A stretch of DNA of 64,000 nucleotides from Bradyrhizobium canariense (lineage in GTDB: Bacteria > Pseudomonadota > Alphaproteobacteria > Rhizobiales > Xanthobacteraceae). A program made the translations under genes and the position numbers. Numbering within the stretch: position 1 is the first letter of the stretch; each line of letters begins with the position of its first letter. The notes under the pieces were generated by a model, which worked only from the letters and a program-made list of their open reading frames with translations, did not search any database and was not told where the DNA came from. Location of the stretch: NCBI RefSeq assembly GCF_019402665.1, contig NZ_VSST01000013.1, positions 128,848-192,847 on the forward strand, given 5' to 3'. Below, piece by piece: positions 38,849 through 47,698 of the stretch.

Positions 38849-40270
38849 TCAACTTGAGCTTTCACCATCACGCTTGGCAAGAGGAAAGCTCACGGAAACC
38901 CGCAGGCCCCGGCCTTCCGGGCCAGGTGCAAGCACGATTTGAGCCCCGAGACGGTCCGACAACGCTTTCACGATGGCCAGTCCAAGGCCGCTACCCTCAG
39001 GGCCGTTCGCCGTCGGAATCCGATAAAAGCGTTCGAAGACACGGGCCAGATGGGCCTCCGGAATTCCCGGACCGGTATCCTCGACTTCAATCCGCGCGGT
39101 CGTGGCGTCAACAACCGCGCGAACCAGGACCAACCCGCCGGGTCGGTTGTAGCGGATGGCATTGTCGATCAGGTTTGCCAGCAATTCGCCAATCAGGACG
39201 GTATTGCCGGCGATGACCGCGGGACCGTCAAATCGATCGAACTGGACGTCGATGTCGCGCGCGAACGCCTGTGGGGCACGCTCCGACAGGACATTGAAGG
39301 CGACCTCGTTCAGGTCAACGTTCTCCGCGGCCGGTTGCGCAATGTTCTGCTCGTCGACCCGAGCCAGTGTCACGAGCTGCTCGAGCAGCCGTTCAAGGCG
39401 GTTGATGGCGTTATCGACCTCGTCGAGGGCAGATTGGCCCGCCGGCGTCTCCGACCCCAGGCGTCGCACCAGATCGAGATGCGTTCGCAATATCGCCAAC
39501 GGCGTTCGCATCTGATGCGAGGCATCGGCGGTGAATCGGCGCACCAGTCCAATGGCCAGATCCAGCCGCTGTAGCAGGGAATTTACCGCGAGCGCCGGTG
39601 CTAAAGCTTCCTGCGGCACCCGGGAAAGGTCAAGCGGACTGAGATTTGGACCGCCCTGGATGCCGCGCGCGTCGATTTCTTGTTTGAGTTCGCCAAGCGG
39701 CCTCAGGCCTCGATCGACCGCGTACCAGCCGAGGCAAGCGATGAGGCTAATCAAGCCGGCCTCGAGCATCGCCAGTCCGATCAGCATTTCACGTTCGACG
39801 ACGCGGCGCGCCTGCACCGTTTCGGCCACTGCGACGAGGACCAGCCCTGGCCTGCCGTAGACCTGCCGCGCCTGCGCGCCGATACGAACCGTTTTGCCGC
39901 GATACGCGCCATCGCGATGTCCGGTTTCGCCAGCCTTCAATCGATCGAACCCTGCGAGCGGAAGATCCTTGTAACCGGTGATCAATTCGCCAAGATAAGT
40001 CACGCTGTAATAGATGCTATCGTGCGACTGGCTCTCCAGCATGCCGAGCGCAACCTGCGGCAAGTCGACGGTCAGTTCGCCATCTTCCACGCCGACACGT
40101 TCGGCGATGGCGAGAATCGACCCATCGAGCAACCGGTCATGGACTGTCTGGACAACCCGCTGAATCAGCAACATACCGCCGATTCCAAGCACCATCGCCA
40201 ATACAATGGCGGGCGCCACCAGATTGGTGAGGAGTGTTCGCCTCAACGACGGTCGCCAGGTGGCGATCAC
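38849..40270 (-). CDS. Sensor histidine kinase, TctE-like
   Basis: 473 residues. Helix 1 at about 13-37, a periplasmic domain of about 120 residues, helix 2 at about 161-183, HisKA with H252 in DASHQMRTPLAI, and a HATPase with N-box ANLIDNAIRYN, G1 DTGPGIP and G2 GSGLGLAI. The layout and the DASHQMRTPL H-box are those of TctE-type sensors of tricarboxylates. It overlaps the response-regulator gene by one base. The neighbouring citrate transporter makes a tricarboxylate signal the best guess. Confidence 0.88.
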   Translation of the reverse strand: MIATWRPSLRRTLLTNLVAPAIVLAMVLGIGGMLLIQRVVQTVHDRLLDGSILAIAERVGVEDGELTVDLPQVALGMLESQSHDSIYYSVTYLGELITGYKDLPLAGFDRLKAGETGHRDGAYRGKTVRIGAQARQVYGRPGLVLVAVAETVQARRVVEREMLIGLAMLEAGLISLIACLGWYAVDRGLRPLGELKQEIDARGIQGGPNLSPLDLSRVPQEALAPALAVNSLLQRLDLAIGLVRRFTADASHQMRTPLAILRTHLDLVRRLGSETPAGQSALDEVDNAINRLERLLEQLVTLARVDEQNIAQPAAENVDLNEVAFNVLSERAPQAFARDIDVQFDRFDGPAVIAGNTVLIGELLANLIDNAIRYNRPGGLVLVRAVVDATTARIEVEDTGPGIPEAHLARVFERFYRIPTANGPEGSGLGLAIVKALSDRLGAQIVLAPGPEGRGLRVSVSFPLAKRDGESSS

Positions 40271-40932
40271 TATACCTCCAGCAGATACCCTAGCCCGCGG
40301 ACGGTGCGGATCCGCGGCCCGTCGGGACCGAGTTTCTGGCGAACGCGACCAACATAGAGTTCCGCCGCGTTCGGCGCTACCGCCTCGTCGAAGCCAAACA
40401 CCTCCGCGATCAGGCGCTCCTTGGAGACGACTTTGCCGGCGCGGGTCATCAGCACCTCCAGCACGGCGAACTCGCGCCGTCGCAATTCAAGCGGCCGGCC
40501 GCTCAATGTAATCGTGCCCGCGGCGCGGTCGAACGCGAGCGGGCCACAGATCAAGGTTGGATTGGGAAGCCCCTGTCCCCTTCTCACGAGCGCACGAACG
40601 CGGGCATCAAATTCGGCGATATCAAATGGCTTGGAGAGATAATCGTCGGCGCCAAGATCGAGGCCGCTGACCTTATCGCCGGTCGCGTAACGGGCAGTCA
40701 GAATCATGACCGGAACGGTCGACCCGGCTTGCCGTATCTTGTGCAGGACGCCGAAACCCGACACATTCGGCAGGTTGATGTCCAGGATGATGAGGCTGTA
40801 GGGTTCCAGCAAGGCGGTCTGCGCCGCCGAAGCCCCGTCAGACTCGATATCGACGGCGAACCCGGACAGCTTGAGCCGCTCGGCAAGGCCCCGCGCCATG
40901 GCGGCATCGTCCTCGACGATCAGAATCCTCAC
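40270..40932 (-). CDS. OmpR-family response regulator, TctD-like
   Basis: 220 residues. Receiver domain with acidic pocket EDD (7-9) and phosphorylation site D51 (ILDINLPNVSGF), followed by a winged-helix domain (LELRRREFAVLEVLMTRAGKVV.KERL). First gene of the regulator-kinase-binding-protein operon; it probably activates the transport and metabolic genes downstream. No direct repeats marking its binding sites were found. Confidence 0.9.
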   Translation of the reverse strand: MRILIVEDDAAMARGLAERLKLSGFAVDIESDGASAAQTALLEPYSLIILDINLPNVSGFGVLHKIRQAGSTVPVMILTARYATGDKVSGLDLGADDYLSKPFDIAEFDARVRALVRRGQGLPNPTLICGPLAFDRAAGTITLSGRPLELRRREFAVLEVLMTRAGKVVSKERLIAEVFGFDEAVAPNAAELYVGRVRQKLGPDGPRIRTVRGLGYLLEV

Positions 40933-41135
40933 TGAACAAACCCTTGCGTTCGCACCACCCGTGCGAGGGAGACGTTACCGTGAGGCTAGAAGGACAGTAT
41001 CGAAAGATCAAATCGGAGCTTCCTCGCGGAGGCTAGCGGACTGGGTCAACGCGTCCAGTCCCTCCCCCTCCCTAGCAATCGTCACATCCCGCCTGTATAA
41101 ACCGGTAGCTTCTTCCGCAACTCGAAGGAGCTCAT

Positions 41136-41438
41136 ATGAACGACCTGCACACTTGGCTTTCGCAACAGCACCACGGCCTGCGGACGTTCCGGATCTTTCA
41201 GCAAAAGCTCGAGACGCTCGGCCGCGACGACCCCGAACAGCGCGGCCTGTGCCGTCTGTTGAGCGGCCTCGTCGGCAGCTATGTCGACACGTTCGATGAG
41301 GCTCCGCTGCCCGTCGAGGTCGCTGACGGCGCCTATCATCGCCTGCTGACGCTGGTCGCAAGCCTCGACCTCGAGGGCGACACCAGCCGGCGGCTCGCGG
41401 ACATCAACCGGGTTGCGACCTGCGAACTCTGGCACTGA
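41136..41438 (+). CDS. Small helical protein, unknown function
   Basis: 100 residues, no signal peptide or membrane helix, helical throughout with His- and Asp-rich surfaces. GAAGGAG lies a few bases before the ATG. It stands just outside the island on the plus strand, with typical high-G+C codon use. I recognise no family. Confidence 0.65.
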   Translation: MNDLHTWLSQQHHGLRTFRIFQQKLETLGRDDPEQRGLCRLLSGLVGSYVDTFDEAPLPVEVADGAYHRLLTLVASLDLEGDTSRRLADINRVATCELWH

Positions 41439-41590
41439 CGAGAGCGGCCGGCCGTACGGCTCGCATCCTTGGGACACTTCGCAAGAAGAGGGCTGCGTGC
41501 TTCCCGGCATGCCCTCCCTCGGCGGTTCGACTTCGCCGGGCCAGTCCCTATATCGTGTGGCAACACGTAACGATACGGCGAGCAGCTTTG

Positions 41591-41824
41591 ATGGCCAGGA
41601 GACGCGCGACCGAAACGGAAGCCGACGATCTCCCCCGCTATTTCGTCTGGGTGCGCGGCCTCGAGTGCCCCGAACCGCAGAAATGGATGACGATGAATTT
41701 CGGCGTCGGTGACTGGAAACGGCCGCTCGTGCTCGCCTATCTGGAGCTGCCGGAGGGCGAGCGACACTTGCCGTTGTCGGCGCTGGCCCGGCGATATCCG
41801 CCGCCGCGGGGAGAGGCTTCGTAG
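41591..41824 (+). CDS. Small protein, unknown function
   Basis: 77 residues from ATG 41591 (89 from 41555). Contains YFVWVRGLECPEPQKWMTMN and LPLSALARRYPPP; no motif I can name. No clear ribosome site, so translation is not certain. The 247 bases after it show no further gene. Confidence 0.45.
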   Translation: MARRRATETEADDLPRYFVWVRGLECPEPQKWMTMNFGVGDWKRPLVLAYLELPEGERHLPLSALARRYPPPRGEAS

Positions 41825-42071
41825 AGGGGCCATCCTGGGCGGACGCGAGGATCTCACCAGCCCCTCAACCCAGGGCGAGCAACGCCGCACGGCGCGGGTC
41901 AGGGTGCAGCATCTGCCCGCGCCGTCGACGCCATCGGCCGCAGCAAAGCGGTAGGCGGCGTCCGCGACGGCGCGGAAGAGTGACAATGCGCCCCCATGAT
42001 TATGGGTGTCGCGGCGCCGACACCGCGGCTAAACTTGGCCCTGCGCCGCGGGGGACACGCGGTGCAGGACG

Positions 42072-42761
42072 ATGATCATGACCGAACAGGGCGAGACGGG
42101 TGAGGCCATCACCATCCTCCTCGTCGAGGACGACGCGCCGACCTGCTGGCGGCTCCACGACGCGCTGGTCAAAGCCGGCTACGAGGTGCGCAGCGCCGGC
42201 ACGCTCGCAGAGGCCCGCGCCGGGCTCGGCGAGCGGGCACCGCGCGTGCTGCTCACCGATCTGCGGCTACCCGACGGCCACGGCGTCGAGCTGATCCGCG
42301 AGACAAGGCAACGCTTTCCCGACACCGAGATCATGGTGATCTCGGCGCTCGGTGACGAAGAGAGTGTGATCTCCGCGATCACGGTCGGCGCCACCGGCTA
42401 TCTCCTGAAGGATGCGTTCCCCACTGATATCGCCACCACCGTGCGCGACCTGGTCGCCGGCCATTCGCCGATCTCGGCCTCGATCGCCCGCTTCATCGTG
42501 CGCAGAACGCAAGGTTCCGCGCAGAATGCGGCCGAGCCTCCGCCGGGTCCCGCGCTCAACACCGCAAGGCTCACCCCACGCGAGATCGACATCCTCTGGG
42601 GCATCGCCAAAGGTTTCAGCTACGCCGAGATCGCGAGCCATCTCGGCCTGTCCCGGCAGACCGTGCCCGGCCACATCAAGAACATCTATCGCAAGCTAGA
42701 AGTGCACACCCGCAGCGAAGCGGTGTTCGAAGCAGTGCAGCAGGGCCTGATCAAGCTGTGA
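42072..42761 (+). CDS. NarL/LuxR-type response regulator
   Basis: 229 residues. Receiver with D63 in LLTDLRLPDGHG and acidic pair E19-D20, then a linker and a LuxR helix-turn-helix (LTPREIDILWGIAKGFSYAE, HLGLSRQTVPGHIKNIYRKL). Usual proteins read TVKxHxxNIYRKL; Val-Pro in place of Val-Lys is a small deviation. Its stop overlaps the GTG start of the kinase gene by four bases. Target genes are unknown. Confidence 0.9.
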   Translation: MIMTEQGETGEAITILLVEDDAPTCWRLHDALVKAGYEVRSAGTLAEARAGLGERAPRVLLTDLRLPDGHGVELIRETRQRFPDTEIMVISALGDEESVISAITVGATGYLLKDAFPTDIATTVRDLVAGHSPISASIARFIVRRTQGSAQNAAEPPPGPALNTARLTPREIDILWGIAKGFSYAEIASHLGLSRQTVPGHIKNIYRKLEVHTRSEAVFEAVQQGLIKL

Positions 42762-44695
42762 GCGAGATCGCGGCCAAGGCACCGGTCAAACCCGCGCTGC
42801 GCCGGCTGCTGGTCTCGCGCCTCGTACCCTATCTGCTGCTCCAGGCGCTCATAGTTGTCGCGACCGTCCTCGGGCTGCGGCTGCTCCAGCCCAGCGATCC
42901 CGACGACTTTGCCCTGAGCGAATTCTCGCTGCGCGAGGACGGCGTGGCACGCCCGGTGACGCTGCCGCATTTCACGTCGTCACGCTACTCCCTGGCCGAC
43001 CCACCGCTCTATACCGGCGCCTTCTCGTTCCGCCGCGACGATGTGGCGTCGGGATGGTCGGTATTCCTGCCGCGCTTCAGCAACGCGGTGGAAGTCGCAA
43101 TCAACGGCGTCGTCATCCTGGATTCCCGACGCGATACCAACGCCAACCGGCCCGACCGCAACACTCCCCAGATCGCGTCAATCCCGTCCTCGCTGCTGCG
43201 CGAGGGCGCGAACGAGATCACGGTGCGGCTGTTGGTTTGGGGACCGCTCAAGGGCTTTCTCGACACCGTCTATGTCGGCCCGGATGCAGCCTTGCGGCCG
43301 GCCTACGAGACACGCACGCTGATGTTCGTCACGTTGCCCGTGGTGTTCTCCGCCTGGCAGTCGATCCTCGCCGTCATCCTGGCGATCATGTGGCTGATGC
43401 GCCGCCGCGAGCCGGTTTACGGCGTCCTCGCCGTGGCGATGGTACTCGGCGTGGTTCAGGCCTTCGCGCCGCCACCGGTGCCCCCCGTCAACACGTCCCG
43501 GCTCGCCGCGGTGTTGCTCGCGTCCGCACCGATCGAGAGCGCCCTGGTCGTCGTCTTCGGCGTGCTGTTCTTCGGCTGGCGCTGGCCGCGTTACGGCATG
43601 CTGCTGTTCGCACCGGGGCTCGTCGTGTTCGGTGTCGGACTGATCGCCGGCCCGCCGCTGCCGCGCATTCTGTTTCTCCTGCTTGGCATTCCCACCGTCG
43701 GTCTCTGCCTGCTCCTGATGGCCTGCGTCACCGCTGCCGCGGTGGTGCGGCGGCAGGACGCGGCAAGCTTCACGCTCGGCTGCGCGGTGACCATCGTGCT
43801 GATCTGCTGGGTCCACGACATGCTGTCGGTGTTCGAGATCGTGACCAACGAGCGCATCTTCCTCTCGCGCCTGTCCTATTCGGCGATGCTGGTCGCGATC
43901 GGCGCCGGCTTGACCTGGCGGTTCGCGCGCGCGCTGAACCAGGTCGACAGCTTTGCCGACCAGCTCGTGACGCGCGTACGCGAGGCTGAGGAGCGGCTGA
44001 AGGCGAGCTTTGCCCGCGAGGAGGAGCGTGCACGGGCCGCCGCGCTCGCCAATGAGCGCACGCGGCTGATGCGCGACCTGCATGACGGCCTCGGCGGCCA
44101 GCTCATCAGCATCGTGGCACTGTCCGAGCGCGGGCACGAGGGCGCGACCATCACCGACGCCGCCCGTGCGGCGCTGAAGGACCTCCGCCTCGTCATCGAT
44201 TCCATGGACGACATCGGCGGCGACCTGATGCTCGCACTCGGCTCCTGGCGCGAGCGCGCGACCGCGCAATTGCGACCGCACGACATCGCACTCGACTGGC
44301 ACGTGGCCATGCCGCAGGGGCTACCGCTGCATCCCGAGCTCAGGCCATGGCATGTCATCCAGATCGTGCGCATCCTCGACGAGGCCGTGACCAATGCGGT
44401 CAAGCACGCAGAGGCCCGCCGCATCGCGGTCACCATCGAGACGGTCGACGAAGGTCAGGGACCGTACGGTGTGATCAAGGTCGCGGATGACGGCAAGGGC
44501 TTTGCGAACGGTTCTGTGCCGGTCGGCAGCGGCGGAGCCACCGACGCGAGCCAGACCGCGCGGGGCCTTCGCAACATGAGGAGCCGTGCCGCGCGCTGCG
44601 GGGCAATGCTCGATCTGAGCTCGGATTCCTCAGGCACGCGCGTGCGGCTGCAATTGCCGCAGGTTTTCCCCGACAGCGATGCCGCCGTCGGCTGA
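42758..44695 (+). CDS. NarX-type sensor histidine kinase with jelly-roll and multi-helix N-terminus
   Basis: 645 residues, GTG start. After an N-terminal helix (about 20-45) comes a periplasmic beta-rich domain (about 50-180; FSRRDDV-like segment and NAVEVAINGVVI) resembling the carbohydrate-binding-like domain of 7TM-DISM receptors, then about seven membrane helices (185-400), a coiled coil, HisKA_3 with H442 in MRDLHDGLGGQ, and a HATPase (DEAVTNAVKHA). This design senses an extracellular ligand. It pairs with the NarL-type regulator upstream. Confidence 0.87.
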   Translation: MSEIAAKAPVKPALRRLLVSRLVPYLLLQALIVVATVLGLRLLQPSDPDDFALSEFSLREDGVARPVTLPHFTSSRYSLADPPLYTGAFSFRRDDVASGWSVFLPRFSNAVEVAINGVVILDSRRDTNANRPDRNTPQIASIPSSLLREGANEITVRLLVWGPLKGFLDTVYVGPDAALRPAYETRTLMFVTLPVVFSAWQSILAVILAIMWLMRRREPVYGVLAVAMVLGVVQAFAPPPVPPVNTSRLAAVLLASAPIESALVVVFGVLFFGWRWPRYGMLLFAPGLVVFGVGLIAGPPLPRILFLLLGIPTVGLCLLLMACVTAAAVVRRQDAASFTLGCAVTIVLICWVHDMLSVFEIVTNERIFLSRLSYSAMLVAIGAGLTWRFARALNQVDSFADQLVTRVREAEERLKASFAREEERARAAALANERTRLMRDLHDGLGGQLISIVALSERGHEGATITDAARAALKDLRLVIDSMDDIGGDLMLALGSWRERATAQLRPHDIALDWHVAMPQGLPLHPELRPWHVIQIVRILDEAVTNAVKHAEARRIAVTIETVDEGQGPYGVIKVADDGKGFANGSVPVGSGGATDASQTARGLRNMRSRAARCGAMLDLSSDSSGTRVRLQLPQVFPDSDAAVG

Positions 44696-44810
44696 AAAGC
44701 CCCCTCTCCGAACGTGTGGGACGCGCGGAGAGAGGGACGGGCCGGATGATTTGCCTGCGGAGGACGGGGGGTCGTCCGCAATGCTCCTTCGCCCGAACTC
44801 TTTGTCTTTC

Positions 44811-45092
44811 TCAGCGCACGCCGACGCGATTGACCGGACCACCGCGATTCATCGGCGTGCCCGCGCGCACGCCGACACCGGGCGCACCGACCCCGGGTGT
44901 CGCGACCGCGACCGCGGCGGCCGGCGCAACAACCACTGCCGCTGTCGGCCGCACCACGCAGCCCTTGGGTATGCCGACCGTCTTGCAATAGACCACCGCC
45001 TGCGCCGGGCTCGTGCCCAACGAAACCATCGCCGCACCTGCCAGCGCCAAAATCGTCAGCCCGGCGCTCAGCGCTCCCGCTCTTTTCGACAT
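44811..45092 (-). CDS. Small secreted Val/Ala/Gly-rich protein, unknown function
   Basis: 93 residues from ATG 45092, with AGGAGAG upstream. Signal peptide LSAGLTILALAGAAMVSLG..AQA, then a two-cysteine patch (VYCKTVGIPKGCVVRP) and a low-complexity tail VATPGVGAPGVGVRAGTP. Similar short proteins are frequent in Bradyrhizobium and uncharacterised. Confidence 0.65.
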   Translation of the reverse strand: MSKRAGALSAGLTILALAGAAMVSLGTSPAQAVVYCKTVGIPKGCVVRPTAAVVVAPAAAVAVATPGVGAPGVGVRAGTPMNRGGPVNRVGVR

Positions 45093-45327
45093 CTTGCTCT
45101 CCTGCTTCCCGTTCGGCGGCCCGATGCAGTCACCGGGTCTCGCAGCCGACGTGCAGCCTGAATGACAAAAGACGGCGCGCTGATACATGCCATGAAAATG
45201 GGGGTACGGCGGCGGGACGGGCTGGCCGATGCCATGAACATGGCATGGACCTGCGCCCGGGGCTCGCGAGATGGTCCGGCCCACTTGATCCCAGGCGGGA
45301 CCAACGACATTCCCAAGGAGGTGTTTT

Positions 45328-45552
45328 ATGAAGATTTCGGTTCTTGCCGTGCTGCTGCTCGCCGCTACCGCCCAGACCGCCGCTGCACAATCGGGTCCGA
45401 CGCCGCAGGAGCAGATGACCTGCCGAAGCGACGCGAGCAAATTCTGCGCCGAACACATCGGCAAGCCGCCGCAGATGAATGCCTGCCTGCGCGAGAACAA
45501 GTCGAAGCTTTCCGACGGCTGCCGCAAGGTCGTGGAGTCACACGGCGGTTAA
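45328..45552 (+). CDS. Small secreted cysteine-rich protein
   Basis: 74 residues with an AAGGAGG ribosome site. Signal peptide MKISVLAVLLLAATAQTAAA, mature part of about 53 residues with four Cys (TCRSDASKFC, ACLRENKSKLSDGC), the spacing of the cysteine-rich-repeat (GLG1-like) small proteins. Periplasmic; function unknown. Confidence 0.8.
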   Translation: MKISVLAVLLLAATAQTAAAQSGPTPQEQMTCRSDASKFCAEHIGKPPQMNACLRENKSKLSDGCRKVVESHGG

Positions 45553-45637
45553 GTGCTCGCCATCCACAGCACAAACCTCGCCGGCGCCAATGCCGTCAGG
45601 CCATAGACGTCGATGCGCCGGTCATAGAGGATGGACG

Positions 45638-46357
45638 CTAATCGTCGTCTCCGAATAGCCTGATCTGCGGAAAACCGCCGTGCGGCCGGCTCGGGACGTC
45701 GCGTGCATCGGCATCTTCGCGGATGTTGCGCGCGACGTCGTCCCAATCGGTGCGGTCGCGCATACCACGCGGCTCGCGGAAATCGTAATGACGGCGCTCG
45801 GCCCAGCGCTCACGGCGCTCCGTCCGGCGCCGTTCAGACGTGGCGCGCTTGACGTCAGAATCCCTGGCTTTGGCATAGGCGTTGTCGGATGACGGCTCTG
45901 TCGATGCCTGTCGCTCGGCAGGCTTTGCGACTTGCGGAGGCGACGCCGGTGGCGGTTTCGGGGGCTCCACCGCGGCCGCTTGCGAAGGCTGTTGCGCTGG
46001 CTGTTCAGCGTTGGCTTGAGTGGTCTGCGTGTCGGGCTTCACCGCTTCGGACTTTGCCTCAGGCTTGGACTCGGCCTTCGCGTCGGATCTGGCGTCGGAT
46101 TTGGCTTCGGCCTGCGCTGGCGCGGCGACCATGGCGCCGAATGCTTGCGAGCCGGTGAGATATTGCAGGCGCTCGGATGGCGTGTCCGTCGTGGCGGGCT
46201 TGGCGTCAGCGCGCTGCGCGATCTTGCTGGTATCAGGCCCCTGCTTGGGCGAGACCGGATTCATGATATTGCCGGCGACAATGCCGCCGCCGAGACCAAT
46301 GGCGATGGCTGCAACGATGGTTCCTGCACCGACGAAATAGGCTGTCGAGGCGCGCAT
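45638..46357 (-). CDS. Membrane-anchored low-complexity protein, unknown function
   Basis: 239 residues from ATG 46357 (GGAGTGG upstream). One N-terminal membrane helix (FVGAGTIVAAIAIGLGGGIVAG), then a long Ala/Pro/Glu/Lys stretch, with repeated AKSDARSDAKAESKPEAKSE, and an Arg-rich C-terminal region (ERRRTERRERWAERRHYDF). Probably spans the periplasm. No family recognised; the start of the next gene on this strand is 86 bases upstream. Confidence 0.7.
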   Translation of the reverse strand: MRASTAYFVGAGTIVAAIAIGLGGGIVAGNIMNPVSPKQGPDTSKIAQRADAKPATTDTPSERLQYLTGSQAFGAMVAAPAQAEAKSDARSDAKAESKPEAKSEAVKPDTQTTQANAEQPAQQPSQAAAVEPPKPPPASPPQVAKPAERQASTEPSSDNAYAKARDSDVKRATSERRRTERRERWAERRHYDFREPRGMRDRTDWDDVARNIREDADARDVPSRPHGGFPQIRLFGDDD

Positions 46358-46443
46358 TGGTCCACTCCCTCTTTGGAGCGGGCAACGCTTCTCGATTGCC
46401 TGATGTTCCCGATACAGGCGCAGTTCCGGAAGGAACTTGCGCG

Positions 46444-47184
46444 TCAGATCTGCTGCGCGACCTTCTCGAGCCCGATGATGCGGGCGAGTTTGCGCACTTC
46501 CTCTTTCTGGTCGTCGCGCAGCTGGAACAGGAGCGGCATCGCGGCCGACTTCAACTGCTGGACCTCGTCGCAATTGGGATCGATCGGCACGCCCTGCACG
46601 TTCGGATTGGACAGCTTGTTTGCCGAGATCTTGCGGACAACATTGCGCAGCGCGGTTTCGACCGAGGGCCAGTAATATTCCTGCGACGACGACAACTTCA
46701 GACGGTCCCTGATGCCCGCGATCTGCACGTCGGACAGGAGCGAATAGGATTTCTGCGGCTGCGGCTTGGCAACGACCTTCGGCTTGGCCGGGACTTCGAC
46801 GGCAGGAATCTCTGCAGCGGCCGGAGCCTCGTTCACGCTCGCCTTGGGCATCGGGAAATCGGATGGCGTGGCGGCGGCAAACGCCTGGCGCAGCGGCTCG
46901 GTCAGCACGGGCATTTGCGAGAGCTTGTCGGCCGGAACCTGGACCGGGTCGATGGCGGCCGAGGCCAGCGCCAGCGTCGGAACCAGACGGTCAGCCTTGG
47001 CCGCCCGATTGGTTGCAAGCGGCTTGGGTGCCGGCGCCTGCGTGATCATTTCGGCGCTGACGCTGGGCACGCTGTCGCGGCCGAGAATGGCGGTGGTGGC
47101 GGCGCCGAGGACGAGGAAGCAGGTCAGCACGACGATGGTGATGGCTTTCGACAAACGTCTCTCCGCAACCGGCTTCAAGTCCAC
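46444..47184 (-). CDS. Membrane-anchored protein, unknown function
   Basis: 246 residues. One helix (KAITIVVLTCFLVLGAATTAILG), an Ala/Pro-rich linker, then a helical domain (about 150-246) with IRDRLKLSSSQEYYWPSVETAL and DDQKEEVRKLARIIGLE, reminiscent of LTXXQ/Spy-like small helical proteins but not clearly of that family. Similar in design to the following gene product; the two may be cotranscribed. Confidence 0.72.
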   Translation of the reverse strand: MDLKPVAERRLSKAITIVVLTCFLVLGAATTAILGRDSVPSVSAEMITQAPAPKPLATNRAAKADRLVPTLALASAAIDPVQVPADKLSQMPVLTEPLRQAFAAATPSDFPMPKASVNEAPAAAEIPAVEVPAKPKVVAKPQPQKSYSLLSDVQIAGIRDRLKLSSSQEYYWPSVETALRNVVRKISANKLSNPNVQGVPIDPNCDEVQQLKSAAMPLLFQLRDDQKEEVRKLARIIGLEKVAQQI

Positions 47185-47286
47185 GTGATCACTGCCCGGA
47201 AACTGGGCGAAAATTAAGGCTTAACCGTGCCATCGCGGCGGCAATCGCGCGGACTGCGGCGACATCACCTAGAAAGATCAACAAAA

Positions 47287-47535
47287 TCAGGCAGCTAGCG
47301 CCAGATCGTAAGCGTCCTGGATGTCGGCCACGATCTCCGAGGCCTCCCAAACTCCACGCGGCTCGACCGACTGCAGCGCCACCGTCCAATTGCCGCCCCG
47401 GCGGGTGCGGGGGACGCTGACGATGTCGAAGCGCACGTTGCGGCACAGCGGATGGCGGGCCAGCGCATGGGCTACGCGAATGCGAATTTCGTCCAGCGAA
47501 GCCGCCGTCTTGGTGTTGAGAAAGTCGAAGTCCAT
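47287..47535 (-). CDS. Small protein, unknown function
   Basis: 82 residues from ATG 47535 with GAGGGACAGG upstream. Soluble; ALARHPLCRNVRFDIVSVPRTRRG and WTVALQSVEPRG suggest an alpha/beta fold. No signal peptide. The frame extends to 47766 but the added part is not protein-like. Confidence 0.65.
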   Translation of the reverse strand: MDFDFLNTKTAASLDEIRIRVAHALARHPLCRNVRFDIVSVPRTRRGGNWTVALQSVEPRGVWEASEIVADIQDAYDLALAA

Positions 47536-47698
47536 CGCCTGTCCCTCTCGGTCCTGATTGGCGCCTGAGGGGGATTCTGGGCGATCGATGGTTAATCTGC
47601 CGTTAAGTGTGGGGCTGCGGAGCCATGCGGGATTAACTGTGACCGATGCGACGGTATCTCCTTCCCTCTCCCGGGTCTTCCGGAAAAGGGGCCCGGGT

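Larger units (their letters stand above)
20344..40932. other. Putative genomic island: citrate/2-oxoglutarate to polyhydroxyalkanoate
   Basis: About 20 kb next to tRNA-Leu in which all recognisable genes lie on the minus strand. Hand counts of three 60-base lines between 33901 and 34560 give 55-57% G+C, against 75% in one line at 58681-58740; the difference is visible but uneven. Three genes are broken (SSADH, acetyl-CoA synthetase, aconitase). I found no integrase, transposase or second copy of the tRNA 3' end. The first 215 bases (20344-20558) are A/T-rich and hold no gene. The coherent metabolic theme is described under the individual genes. Island status is inference. Confidence 0.5.

Noticed and set aside
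20344..41135. Integrase, transposase or toxin-antitoxin genes as marks of a mobile island
   Set aside because: None of the frames on either strand looks like such a gene, so mobility is not supported directly.
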